Numbered from the stretch's first letter, positions 7,354 to 14,132 are shown. The stretch is DNA of 21,389 nucleotides from Bacteroidota bacterium (GCA_023457535.1 JAEWLN010000039.1:1-21389); one strand, 5' to 3'. Numbers and translations: made by a program. The notes: a model not told the origin generated them from the letters alone.

Positions 7354-7416
7354 TCCATTTTCTTTAAAATAATCGTCTACAATTCCTGCTTGATGGAGAG
7401 AAATCATCCAATTGGC

Positions 7417-7444
7417 CAAAAATAATCAATATATCTTATATCAA
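7417..7444 (-). promoter_or_regulatory. rocD promoter
   Basis: Minus strand: TTG (7444-7442), 17-nt spacer, TATTTTTG (7424-7417). Predicted leader about 55 nt. It is divergent from the promoter at 7489-7519. Confidence 0.65.
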
Positions 7445-7458
7445 TCGATTTCGCGCGC

Positions 7459-7479
7459 GACTTTTTTCTGTTAAAAGTC
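7459..7479. promoter_or_regulatory. Inverted repeat in the rocD/lipoprotein divergent region
   Basis: GACTTTT (7459-7465) and AAAAGTC (7473-7479) are perfect 7-bp arms around 7 nt, next to a 10-bp palindrome TCGCGCGCGA (7451-7460). The pair lies between the two -33 elements, where an activator or Lrp-type regulator could act. It could also form a weak hairpin in RNA. No regulator is identified. Confidence 0.4.
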
Positions 7480-7488
7480 AACCACATA

Positions 7489-7519
7489 TTGCGCAAATGG
7501 CCTGAAAAAACTATTTTTG
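7489..7519 (+). promoter_or_regulatory. Promoter of the 159-residue lipoprotein gene
   Basis: TTG at 7489-7491, 20-nt spacer, TATTTTTG at 7512-7519. Leader to the ATG at 7541 about 15 nt. This also shows that the longer frame starting at 7517 cannot be the real start. Confidence 0.7.
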
Positions 7520-7540
7520 GTAAAACCTAAAAATAGTCAC

Positions 7541-8020
7541 ATGAAAAAATTTTTACTTCCCATTGTAGCCACGCTGCTTTTTGTATCCTGTTCATCCGAC
7601 GATGACAACGTGTACGTCCCACCCGTAACCCCGCCGGCATCGACCAATTTCCTCAAAGCGACCATCGATGGCACCGAGTACACATTCGACACATTCAACG
7701 TCGAAACGGAAACGCACACAGAACCGGACTTTACTTACACAGATCTGCACGTCACGGCCTCGATTTCCAACGACAGCTCCAAGGAAATCGTTTTCAGCCT
7801 TGAGCAAAATGTCGTAGGCAGCACCGATGTGATCTTTTTCTTTTACCTTTTGAACAACGAAGAAGAATTTGACACAGACCACGTGGGCGAAACATTTGTA
7901 CACAATGTAACGGTCAACGCCGATCGCCGCATTGCAGGAACGTTCTCAGGCGCGCTGGCAAGATTCGACGAATCGGGCACGGTCCAAATCACCAACGGAA
8001 GTTTCGATATCAAATACTGA
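7541..8020 (+). CDS. Small lipoprotein, possibly surface exposed (DUF6252-like)
   Basis: 159 residues from MKKFLLPIVATLLFVSC, a lipoprotein signal with Cys17. The next residues SSDDDN resemble the surface-export signal reported for Flavobacterium lipoproteins (Ser/Asp-rich after the Cys). A Pro/Val linker leads to a beta-rich domain: FLKATIDGTEYTF at about 36-48, a middle part with acidic residues, and a C-terminal GTFSGALARFDESGTV-QITNGSFDIKY. That last pattern is typical of flavobacterial lipoproteins grouped as DUF6252; I am only moderately sure of the family. It has its own promoter and ends at a strong bidirectional terminator. Function unknown. Confidence 0.75.
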   Translation: MKKFLLPIVATLLFVSCSSDDDNVYVPPVTPPASTNFLKATIDGTEYTFDTFNVETETHTEPDFTYTDLHVTASISNDSSKEIVFSLEQNVVGSTDVIFFFYLLNNEEEFDTDHVGETFVHNVTVNADRRIAGTFSGALARFDESGTVQITNGSFDIKY

Positions 8021-8037
8021 AAAAACTGACAATCCAT

Positions 8038-8067
8038 AAAAAAATCCTCAGCAATGAGGATTTTTTT
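8038..8067. terminator. Bidirectional intrinsic terminator
   Basis: AAAAAAATCCTCA (8038-8050) pairs perfectly with TGAGGATTTTTTT (8055-8067) around a GCAA tetraloop. T runs follow the stem on both strands, so it serves both the lipoprotein gene and osmC, which converge here. Confidence 0.95.
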
Positions 8068-8069
8068 GT

Positions 8070-8480
8070 TTAAGCCAGCGTGGCCGTCGATTTGATCTGC
8101 GCATTGAGCAGCCTTGAAATCGGGCAATTCTTTTCTGCCTTGGTGACGAGTTCCTGAAACTTTTCGTTCTCGATGCCGGCGATTTTGCCCTTGACGGTCA
8201 GGTCTGAATTGGTGATGGTGCCATCGGTCATCGTAATGACACATTCGGTTTCGATGCTGTCGATTTCAAACCCCTCCTCGCCGATAAAAGCCGAGAGCTG
8301 CATCGTAAAACATCCCGCGTGCGCAGCGGCGACAAGTTCTTCCGGATTCGTACCCACGCCGTCCTCAAACCGCGTTTTGAACGAATATTGCGTGCTGTCG
8401 AGTGTTTTACTTTGTGTGGTGAGTTTGCCCGCGCCCTCTTTGAGCGAGCCTTGCCATACGGCCGATGCTGATCTTTTCAT
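8070..8480 (-). CDS. osmC: OsmC-family peroxiredoxin
   Basis: 136 residues, the usual length. OsmC enzymes reduce organic hydroperoxides with two cysteines, using dihydrolipoyl or similar reductants in the cytosol. The peroxidatic cysteine is in AAHAGCFTMQLS (Cys57) and the resolving one in KAEKNCPISRLL (Cys119). The TNPEELVAAAHAGC context and N-terminal SAVWQGSLKEGAG... with a TRFEDGVGTNPEE segment place it in the OsmC rather than the Ohr subgroup. It is a single gene bounded by the terminator at 8038-8067. A copy of the dispersed hairpin repeat lies upstream and points toward it. Confidence 0.93.
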   Translation of the reverse strand: MKRSASAVWQGSLKEGAGKLTTQSKTLDSTQYSFKTRFEDGVGTNPEELVAAAHAGCFTMQLSAFIGEEGFEIDSIETECVITMTDGTITNSDLTVKGKIAGIENEKFQELVTKAEKNCPISRLLNAQIKSTATLA

Positions 8481-8504
8481 GGTGTTTTGTTTTTAGTTAA
8501 GTTA

Positions 8505-8536
8505 TAAATTTACGTTTTTTCCGCGGACTGCGCCAA
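8505..8536 (-). promoter_or_regulatory. Possible osmC promoter
   Basis: Minus strand: TTG (8536-8534), 21-nt spacer, TAAATTTA (8512-8505), one base off the TAnnTTTG consensus. Predicted leader about 20 nt. Confidence 0.4.
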
Positions 8537-8612
8537 CCTGCTGGCGAAGTTTACGAAAATTTAAACGTGCTGTTTTCTTTTGGGCGATGCCCGCGCACCG
8601 GCACGCGCACCG

Positions 8613-8692
8613 GCCGGCCCGGGCTGTACGCTGCAATTTTTGCCGCTCCACTGCGCTGCGCTGCAAAAGATTTCCGCTGCCATCCCTATCGC
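8613..8692 (-). repeat. Dispersed hairpin repeat, copy B
   Basis: On the minus strand: GCGATAGGGATGGCAGCGG, AAATCTTTTGC, a GC-rich loop, GCAAAAATTGCAGCG, TACAGCCCGG. The inner arms TTTTGC/GCAAAA lie at plus-strand 8638-8643 and 8663-8668. The flanks match copies A, C and D. It points toward osmC, whose start is about 130 nt away. Confidence 0.8.
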
Positions 8693-8809
8693 AACGCTTT
8701 CATCGCGGGAACGCAAATGCCATCATTGGGTCGCGTGGCACGTTTTGGGCAATGCGCAAATAAATTCACAAAAGTGCGCCAACCATACCGCCAAATCCGC
8801 CTAATCCAC

Positions 8810-8817
8810 TATTTTTG
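8810..8817 (+). promoter_or_regulatory. rlmD promoter -7 element
   Basis: TATTTTTG, exact consensus, ending 4 nt before the ATG at 8822. No TTG at the usual distance. If used, the mRNA would be leaderless or nearly so. Confidence 0.5.
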
Positions 8818-8821
8818 CGCC

Positions 8822-10237
8822 ATGGCAAGAAAGAACTCAGACAAACTTATTTTTGAGCGCATCAAGGTGCGCGATGCCGGTGCCAAAGGGGTTTCCGTAG
8901 CCACTGCGCCGGACGGCAAAGTCATTTTTATCCCCAATGTCGTTCCGGGCGACGTCGTCGATGTACAAACGTTCAAAAAACGCAAGGCCTATTACGAGGG
9001 CAAAGCCATCAGATTCCATGAATATTCGACCCACCGTACAGAACCCAAGTGCCAGCATTTTGGCGTTTGCGGCGGCTGCAAGTGGCAAAACATGAATTAC
9101 AGCCAGCAGTTGGCCTTCAAGCACAACGAGGTCAAAAACCATCTGCAGCGCATCGGAAAGATCGAGTTGCCGGAGTTCGAACCGATCCTTGGGTCGCAAA
9201 AACAATTCTTTTACCGCAACAAAATGGAGTTCGGTTTTTCCAACAGCCGCTGGCTGACCGAACACGAAATCAAAAGCAGCGAAGATTTGGGCAACCGCAA
9301 CGCCGTAGGATTTCACATCCCTAAAATGTGGGACAAAATCCTCGACATTACCGAGTGTCATTTGCAGCAGGATCCGTCGAACCACATCCGCAACGAAATA
9401 CGCAAGTTTGCCAATGAAAACGGGTTGACGTTTTTTGACCCGAGAAACCACCATGGATTGTTGCGCACGCTCATGATCAGGACCGCTTCTACGGGCGAAA
9501 TCATGGTCCTGGTCCAATTTTTTGACGACGATAAGCCTGCGCGCGAATTGCTGCTCGACCATCTGGCCGCCACGTTCCCGCAAATCACCTCGCTGCAGTA
9601 CGTGATCAACCAAAAGGCCAATGACACGATCTACGATCAGGATATCGTGACCTACAAAGGCCGCGACCACATTTTTGAACAAATGGAAGGATTGCAGTTC
9701 ACGATCAACGCCAAGAGTTTTTACCAGACCAATTCCGAACAAGCTTACGAGCTGTATAAAATCACGCGCGATTTTGCAGCATTGACCGGCAATGAACTTG
9801 TCTACGACCTGTATACAGGAACCGGCACGATTGCGCAATTTGTCTCGCGCCAGGCCAAAAAGGTCATTGGTGTGGAAAGCGTGCCGGAAGCCATAGCGGA
9901 TGCCAGGACAAATGCCGGCCGCAACGGGATTACCAACTGCGAATTTTTCGTCGGGGACATGAAAAATGTGTTCAACGATGCGTTCATCGCAGCGCACGGC
10001 CATCCGGATGTGATCATCACCGACCCGCCGCGCGACGGCATGCACAAAGATGTGGTGGAACAAATTTTGAAAATTGCGCCGCAACGCGTGGTGTATGTGA
10101 GCTGCAATTCAGCGACACAGGCTCGCGATCTTGCGCTGATGGACCAAAAGTACAAAGTAGTGCGCGTGCGTCCGGTGGACATGTTCCCGCAAACGCATCA
10201 TGTGGAAAATGTTGTACTTTTGGAGTGGAGGGTTTGA
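8822..10237 (+). CDS. rlmD: 23S rRNA (uracil-C5)-methyltransferase RlmD-like (TrmA/RumA family)
   Basis: 471 residues from the ATG at 8822. It transfers methyl from SAM to C5 of a uracil in 23S rRNA (U1939 in E. coli). Order: TRAM-like beta domain (about 8-65), a [4Fe-4S] site formed by Cys77, Cys83, Cys86 (CQHFGVCGGC) and Cys179 (ITECHLQ), then the SAM domain with YDLYTGTGTIA (328-338), DPPRDG (401-406) and the catalytic cysteine in YVSCNSAT (Cys428), ending PQTHHVENV. The frame is open 85 codons further upstream, but that part crosses the repeat and promoter, and family members start at MxRK near the chosen ATG. In Bacteroidota it is often followed by DUF6452 and DUF6048 genes, as here. A close relative acting on tRNA (TrmA-like) or another 23S site cannot be excluded. 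Confidence 0.93.
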   Translation: MARKNSDKLIFERIKVRDAGAKGVSVATAPDGKVIFIPNVVPGDVVDVQTFKKRKAYYEGKAIRFHEYSTHRTEPKCQHFGVCGGCKWQNMNYSQQLAFKHNEVKNHLQRIGKIELPEFEPILGSQKQFFYRNKMEFGFSNSRWLTEHEIKSSEDLGNRNAVGFHIPKMWDKILDITECHLQQDPSNHIRNEIRKFANENGLTFFDPRNHHGLLRTLMIRTASTGEIMVLVQFFDDDKPARELLLDHLAATFPQITSLQYVINQKANDTIYDQDIVTYKGRDHIFEQMEGLQFTINAKSFYQTNSEQAYELYKITRDFAALTGNELVYDLYTGTGTIAQFVSRQAKKVIGVESVPEAIADARTNAGRNGITNCEFFVGDMKNVFNDAFIAAHGHPDVIITDPPRDGMHKDVVEQILKIAPQRVVYVSCNSATQARDLALMDQKYKVVRVRPVDMFPQTHHVENVVLLEWRV

Positions 10238-10259
10238 GGTTTAAAGTTAACGTTGTTTT

Positions 10260-10322
10260 CGTTCGACATTCGACGTTCGACATTCGACGTTCGACATTCG
10301 ACGTTCGACGTTAAACGTTCGA
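10260..10322. repeat. Heptamer tandem array 1 (CRTTCGA x9)
   Basis: Nine 7-bp units. The first seven alternate strictly CGTTCGA / CATTCGA, giving a 14-bp higher-order period; one unit is CGTTAAA. It begins 22 nt after the rlmD stop and is preceded by GGTTTAAAGTT (10238-10248), a leader shared with array 2. The stretch from here to 10505 has no gene; it holds this array and repeat copy C. Confidence 0.95.
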
Positions 10323-10333
10323 CGTGGGCCTCC

Positions 10334-10450
10334 GCGTTAGGGGTTGCAGCGGCATCCTTTTGCGGCAAGCCAACGCCAACGCGATGGGAAAACCGGGCGG
10401 CCAAACCCAGATGAAACCCGCAAAAGATACAGCGGAAGACCCGGCCGCGC
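10334..10450 (+). repeat. Dispersed hairpin repeat, copy C (expanded loop)
   Basis: Left flank GCGTTAGGGGTTGCAGCGG from 10334, then CTTTTGCGG (10357-10365). After 52 nt of insertion comes the perfect partner CCGCAAAAG (10418-10426), then ATACAGCGG and GACCCGGCCGCGC, which equals the right end of copy A. It lies between rlmD and the DUF6452 gene and points toward the latter, ending about 55 nt before its start. Confidence 0.75.
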
Positions 10451-10505
10451 CACGGGAAGTAAAAATATAAAAGAAATTGCCATGCGCGGAAACGCCCAGA
10501 ATACG

Positions 10506-11069
10506 ATGAAAAAAATGTTTGCTTTGCTGTTGCTTTGCGTGATATCGGGTTGCGAAAAGGACGACATTTGCGACGCCGATACGCAAACCACGCCGCGGCT
10601 CGTGATTTCATTCTTTGACTATAACGACCCGACATTGCCCAAGAATGTGACCAATTTGAAAGTGGCGAAAGAAGGACGCCAGGATGGGATTGTGTTTAAC
10701 GAATCGGCTACGGGCGACGCGCGGTTCTGGGCCAATGCGAATAAAATCCTGGTTCCGCTGGACACCGGCGCGGACCGCATCCGCTATGTGTTTACGCTCA
10801 ACGCCAACGCGACCGATCCGGGACTGATTTTTACCGATACGCTCGAATTCAACTACAAGCGGCAAACGCTTTACATTTCGCGCGCCTGTGGTTACAGCGT
10901 GTATTTTACGCTCAACGGTGGTACCGGCGACGAGCCTGACCCGTACGTGCTCAACGGCGATGAGAACGCCACGCAGGGCAACTGGATCCAGAACATTACC
11001 GTGGCCAATAACAATCTGATTTCTGAAAATGAGACACACCTCAATATTTATTTTCAAACTGGCAATTAG
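10506..11069 (+). CDS. DUF6452 family lipoprotein
   Basis: 187 residues from MKKMFALLLLCVISGC, lipobox Cys16, followed by EKDD, a Lys/acidic pattern like the lipoprotein surface-export signal described in Flavobacteriaceae. An ATG at 10482 is also in frame but family members start with the MKK signal. The body (ICDADTQTTPRLVISFFDYNDP, NVTNLKV, FNESATGDARFW, YVFTLNAN, DTLEFNYKR, ISRACGYSVYFTLN, NWIQNITV, ENETHLNIYF) matches the flavobacterial DUF6452 pattern. Function unknown. It shares 41 nt with the DUF6048 gene in another frame and is probably co-transcribed with rlmD, despite the array and repeat lying between them. Confidence 0.85.
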   Translation: MKKMFALLLLCVISGCEKDDICDADTQTTPRLVISFFDYNDPTLPKNVTNLKVAKEGRQDGIVFNESATGDARFWANANKILVPLDTGADRIRYVFTLNANATDPGLIFTDTLEFNYKRQTLYISRACGYSVYFTLNGGTGDEPDPYVLNGDENATQGNWIQNITVANNNLISENETHLNIYFQTGN

Positions 11070-11745
11070 CGTGTTTTGCATTGGTGCGCTCCACGCGCAG
11101 CAAACGGTACAGGACAGCATCAAGACCAACCGCTACGGATTGCGCGTAGGGGTCGACCTGTTCAAGCTCTCGCGCTCGTTTTACGAAAAGGATTACAAAG
11201 GCCTTGAACTGGTGGGCGATTACCGCGTGGCCAAAAATTATTACATCGCGGCCGAGATCGGCAGTGAGCATAAAACCGTGGACGACGCCCAGCTCCACTT
11301 TACGACCAAGGGTACGTACCTGCGCGCCGGATTCAACTACAACGCCTACGAGAACTGGCTCGATATGGAAAATGTGATTTACGTGGGTTTGCGGTACGGC
11401 GTGAGTTCATTCAGCCAGACGCTAAACCATTACACCGTTTACAACCGCGACCATTATCTGGGCAACGAGCCGCAGGTTTCGTCCGGGGAAAAATTCGACG
11501 GGCTTTCTGCACACTGGGCCGAATTTGTTGCCGGGGTTAACGCCAAGGTCTTCAACAACATTTACGTAGGATTCAACCTGCGCGTGAACAAGCTGTTCTC
11601 GAACAAAAAACCGGACAACTTTGACAATTTGTACATTCCGGGCTTTCACCGCACCTATGACGGGGATTTTGGCGTCGGGCTCAATTATACGGTATCTTAT
11701 TTTATTCCGATTTACAAGACCCGGCAGAAGGTTGGGGGAAAATAA
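11029..11745 (+). CDS. DUF6048 family outer-membrane protein
   Basis: 238 residues. A signal peptide (MRHTSIFIFKLAISVFCIGALHA, cleavage before QQ) is followed by repeated amphipathic beta strands (YGLRVGVDLFKLSRSF, LELVGDYRVAKNYYIAAEIG, TYLRAGFNYNAYEN, VIYVGLRYGVSSFSQT, IYVGFNLRVNKLF) and an end FGVGLNYTVSYFIPIYK, as in beta barrels. I recognise the family as DUF6048, which regularly follows DUF6452 in Flavobacteria. The ATG lies inside the upstream gene (41-nt overlap, within its SENETHLNIYF codons), suggesting tight translational coupling. The pairing of a lipoprotein with a barrel hints at a joint outer-membrane role, which is inference. Confidence 0.85.
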   Translation: MRHTSIFIFKLAISVFCIGALHAQQTVQDSIKTNRYGLRVGVDLFKLSRSFYEKDYKGLELVGDYRVAKNYYIAAEIGSEHKTVDDAQLHFTTKGTYLRAGFNYNAYENWLDMENVIYVGLRYGVSSFSQTLNHYTVYNRDHYLGNEPQVSSGEKFDGLSAHWAEFVAGVNAKVFNNIYVGFNLRVNKLFSNKKPDNFDNLYIPGFHRTYDGDFGVGLNYTVSYFIPIYKTRQKVGGK

Positions 11746-11785
11746 GCGAATGTGGGGGTGGAAGTTTAAGGTTTAAAGTTGTGGT

Positions 11786-11904
11786 CGTTCGACATTCTAC
11801 ATTCTACATTCGACGTCCGACATTCGACGTTCGACATTCCACGTTCGACATTCCACGTTCGACGTTCCACGTTCGACATTCGACGTTCGACGTTCGACAT
11901 TCTA
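11786..11904. repeat. Heptamer tandem array 2 (17 units)
   Basis: Seventeen consecutive 7-bp units in perfect phase, mostly CGTTCGA and CATTCGA with variants CATTCTA, CATTCCA, CGTTCCA and CGTCCGA. Leader GGTTTAAAGTT at 11770-11780, identical to that of array 1. It fills the gap between the convergent DUF6048 and small membrane-protein genes, ending 4 nt before the stop codon of the latter. No conventional terminator is seen there. Confidence 0.95.
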
Positions 11905-11907
11905 CCT

Positions 11908-12144
11908 TCACTTCACCTCACGTATTCCCTTCACAAACAACCACGACATAAAAATCCTGTACCCGTTTGGCGTGCGCACGGCCTGGAATTTGGGTGAGAG
12001 CAGCGTCCCGACGACAAAGGCGGTGATCGGGATCCAGAAACCGCTGAGTCCGGTAAATTCGGCGACGATATAGCGCGCCAGGAAAAACAGCGACGCAAAG
12101 CATACGAGTTGGTAAAGCAAGGCTTTGACTTGGAATTTGTTCAT
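11908..12144 (-). CDS. Small two-helix membrane protein
   Basis: 78 residues. Two hydrophobic helices (about 9-28 and 33-50) joined by a short EFTGLSG turn, then a basic tail (SPKFQAVRTPNGYRIFMSWLFVKGIREVK) that probably stays in the cytoplasm. The tail wording 'SPKFQ.V.T..G.....SW.F.KG.R.VK' looks conserved and not random, which supports a real gene; I know no function. It follows the THUMP methyltransferase gene by 40 nt on the same strand without a clear promoter of its own, so it is probably co-transcribed. Confidence 0.75.
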   Translation of the reverse strand: MNKFQVKALLYQLVCFASLFFLARYIVAEFTGLSGFWIPITAFVVGTLLSPKFQAVRTPNGYRIFMSWLFVKGIREVK

Positions 12145-12184
12145 TTTTTTTAAAATTGGGTCAACGTTAGACGAACTTTAGACT

Positions 12185-13342
12185 TTAAGTCTGAAACTTT
12201 GTTCTTTTACTCCCTTCGTACATTTCGTATTTCACGAGCCGCGCTTCGAGGCTGCCATTGAACAGCTTGATCTTGCGCGAAGGCTTGAGCCCGACAAATT
12301 TCAGCGCTTCCAGGTTGGCCGTGATAAACCAGGCCTGTGTTCCGGGATAGTTTTGCTTGAGCGTGTCGCCCACCTCGCGGTAAAAGCGCTCGAGCTGTAT
12401 GTCAAGCCGTTCGCCGTATGGCGGATTGAACACCATGTGCAACGGCCCCTGGGTTTGTTTTTGGGTATCAAAGAAATTGCGTTCCTCTACGTGGATGTAT
12501 TCCGATAAGTTGGCGTTGCGGATGTTATCTTTTGCCTTCAGTACCGCCGAAGGTGCCTTGTCGTATCCGGCGATCGTGTAGTGGAATTCGCGTACTTTCT
12601 TAAGTTGGGAATCCATGATGGTGTTGAACAGCTCAGCGTCCCAATCGTTCCATTTTTCGAACGCAAACTCTTTGCGGTTCAAATTGGCCGGGACATTGCA
12701 CGCAATCATGCCGGCTTCAATGAGGATCGTGCCGGAACCACACATCGGATCAAGGAAATCGCCCTGTCCGTCCCAACCCGAAAGCAACAGCATGCCTGCA
12801 GCCAGCACTTCGTTGATCGGCGCGATGTTCGTGGCCGTCCGATAGCCGCGGTGATGAAGCGAAGCCCCCGATGTGTCGAGCGAAACGGAACACTGGTCGC
12901 GGTCGATGTGTACATTGATGCGCAAATCAGGATGCATTTTGTCAATGCTCGGGCGCGCGCCGGTCTTTTTGCGAAACTGATCGACAATGGCGTCTTTGGC
13001 CTTTTGCGATACGAATTCAGAATGGTTGAATTGCTCTGAATGTACCGTGGAATCGATCACGAACGTTTGGTTTTCATTGAGGTAAACACTCCAGTCGATC
13101 GCAAAAATTCCCTTGTACAGGCTGTCTTCGTTCGATACGCGAAACTGATGGATCGGCTTTAAAATCTTGAGTGCGGTGCGCAACGACAAATTGGCCTTAT
13201 ACATAAAACCTTTGTCGCCGCGAAAGCTGACCATGCGCGTTCCGGTTTGCACATCCTGCGCGCCTAGCTGCCTGAGCTCTGCGGCCAGCATGTCCTCAAA
13301 ACCAAAAAAGGTCTTGGCAATCATCTTGAAATTATTTTCCAT
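12185..13342 (-). CDS. THUMP-domain RNA guanine-N2 methyltransferase (RlmL-like)
   Basis: 385 residues from the ATG at 13340-13342 (MENNFKMIAKTFFGFED). A second ATG six bases upstream (13348) is possible; the longest frame start at 13375 lies upstream of the promoter and is rejected. The N-terminal ferredoxin-like and THUMP parts (about 1-155) bind RNA. The SAM domain follows with DPMCGSGTILIE (198-209) and the N6/N2-type catalytic motif NPPYGERL (306-313). This matches the RlmL half of E. coli RlmKL, which makes m2G2445 in 23S rRNA; a tRNA target (Trm14/TrmN-like) cannot be excluded, so no symbol is given. Divergent from the methyltransferase gene at 13401, sharing a very compact promoter region. 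Confidence 0.9.
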   Translation of the reverse strand: MENNFKMIAKTFFGFEDMLAAELRQLGAQDVQTGTRMVSFRGDKGFMYKANLSLRTALKILKPIHQFRVSNEDSLYKGIFAIDWSVYLNENQTFVIDSTVHSEQFNHSEFVSQKAKDAIVDQFRKKTGARPSIDKMHPDLRINVHIDRDQCSVSLDTSGASLHHRGYRTATNIAPINEVLAAGMLLLSGWDGQGDFLDPMCGSGTILIEAGMIACNVPANLNRKEFAFEKWNDWDAELFNTIMDSQLKKVREFHYTIAGYDKAPSAVLKAKDNIRNANLSEYIHVEERNFFDTQKQTQGPLHMVFNPPYGERLDIQLERFYREVGDTLKQNYPGTQAWFITANLEALKFVGLKPSRKIKLFNGSLEARLVKYEMYEGSKRTKFQT

Positions 13343-13364
13343 CGGCATTTGCTGTATTTCCGTG

Positions 13365-13372
13365 CAAAAATA
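13365..13372 (-). promoter_or_regulatory. Promoter -7 element of the THUMP methyltransferase gene
   Basis: Minus strand TATTTTTG, exact consensus, about 16-22 nt before the candidate start codons. No clear -33. Three bases from the opposing -7 element at 13376. Confidence 0.55.
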
Positions 13373-13375
13373 CAC

Positions 13376-13383
13376 TAAATTTG
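13376..13383 (+). promoter_or_regulatory. Promoter -7 element of the SAM methyltransferase gene
   Basis: TAAATTTG, exact consensus, with a TTG 24 nt upstream (13349-13351), a little too far. The ATG at 13401 gives a leader of about 12 nt. Confidence 0.55.
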
Positions 13384-13400
13384 CAGTCTAATCGAAGCCT

Positions 13401-14132
13401 ATGCAAAAAGAAGCCAACAATTGGTTTGCCTCTTGGTTTGACACGCCGTACTACCATATTTTATATAAGGAACGCAATTACCGCGAAGCGCAGTTGTTCA
13501 TGGACAACCTGACGCAATACCTCAATTTGCCTGAAAAAGCCAAAGTCCTTGACCTGGCGTGCGGTAAAGGCAGGCATGCGATTTACCTGAACCAGCTTGG
13601 TTTTGACGTGCTCGGCGTGGATTTATCGGAGAACAACATTCGCGAGGCGCGAAAAAACAGCAATCCCAACCTGCATTTTCGCGTGCATGACATGCGCATG
13701 CCGTTCGATGAAAAGTTTGATGCGATTTTCAACCTGTTTACGAGTTTCGGCTATTTTGAAAATGACGATGACAATTTTAAAACACTGGTCGCCATCAAGG
13801 AAAGCCTGTCCGATTATGGGTTTGCGGTGGTCGATTTTATGAACATCAACCATGTGGTGGCCCATCTGGTCCCTGAAGAGGTCAAGCACGTCGACGGCAT
13901 CGATTTTCACATCAGGCGCTACCACATCGACGATCATATCTACAAAGAAATTGATTTTGAAGACAAAGGCCGGAAATTTCACTTTACGGAAAAAGTCCGC
14001 GCCCTGTCGCTGTCTTGTTTCCAGGAACTCATGGACCGCGCCGGAATCTATCTGCTCGACACGTTTGGTGATTACAAACTGCGCAAATTCCACAAAACTG
14101 AAAGCGAACGCCTCATTATGATTTTCAAATGA
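13401..14132 (+). CDS. Class I SAM-dependent methyltransferase
   Basis: 243 residues, complete. Motif I VLDLACGKGRH (49-59) binds SAM; GVDLSENNIREA is motif II; FDAIFNLFTSFGYF is the motif IV region, typical of small-molecule or ubiE/Tam-like enzymes of the Methyltransf_11/25 type. The N-terminal FASWFDTPYYHILYKERNYREA is a conserved opening in Bacteroidota homologues. The substrate cannot be deduced. The stop overlaps the start of the ZIP transporter gene by 4 nt (ATGA), so both are translated from one mRNA, but a functional link between them is not evident. Confidence 0.88.
   Translation: MQKEANNWFASWFDTPYYHILYKERNYREAQLFMDNLTQYLNLPEKAKVLDLACGKGRHAIYLNQLGFDVLGVDLSENNIREARKNSNPNLHFRVHDMRMPFDEKFDAIFNLFTSFGYFENDDDNFKTLVAIKESLSDYGFAVVDFMNINHVVAHLVPEEVKHVDGIDFHIRRYHIDDHIYKEIDFEDKGRKFHFTEKVRALSLSCFQELMDRAGIYLLDTFGDYKLRKFHKTESERLIMIFK

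Larger units (their letters stand above)
8481..8821. other. Divergent intergenic region osmC / rlmD
   Basis: 341 bases without a real gene. The rlmD frame is open through most of it, but the encoded peptide is repeat-derived and rich in Arg/Pro/Ala. It holds a weak osmC promoter, repeat copy B (8613-8692) and the rlmD -7 element (8810-8817). Nothing else recognised. Confidence 0.6.

Noticed and set aside
7354..7419. 22-residue extension of RocD (start at 7419) or an 18-residue one (ATG at 7407)
   Set aside because: The longer one overlaps the promoter. The shorter could be transcribed but is not part of the usual N-terminus; kept as a minor alternative only.
8567..8821. 85-codon N-terminal extension of RlmD
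   Set aside because: It crosses the dispersed repeat and the exact -7 element, has biased Arg/Pro/Ala composition, and family members start at the ATG at 8822.
8837..10084. 415-codon open frame antisense to rlmD
   Set aside because: A shadow of a strongly supported conserved gene; no recognisable protein features. The same applies to the antisense frames at 6604-7344 and 17576-18208.
10260..10322. Possible CRISPR array or coding repeats in the heptamer and octamer stretches
   Set aside because: Units are 7-8 bp and contiguous with no spacers. Because 7 and 8 are not multiples of 3, every frame reads as a regular peptide (SNVERRT-like, LYDFTTL-like), so the long open frames there are artefacts.
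10344..10505. 54-codon N-terminal extension of the DUF6452 lipoprotein
   Set aside because: It is translated repeat copy C; the lipoprotein signal at 10506 must be at the N-terminus.
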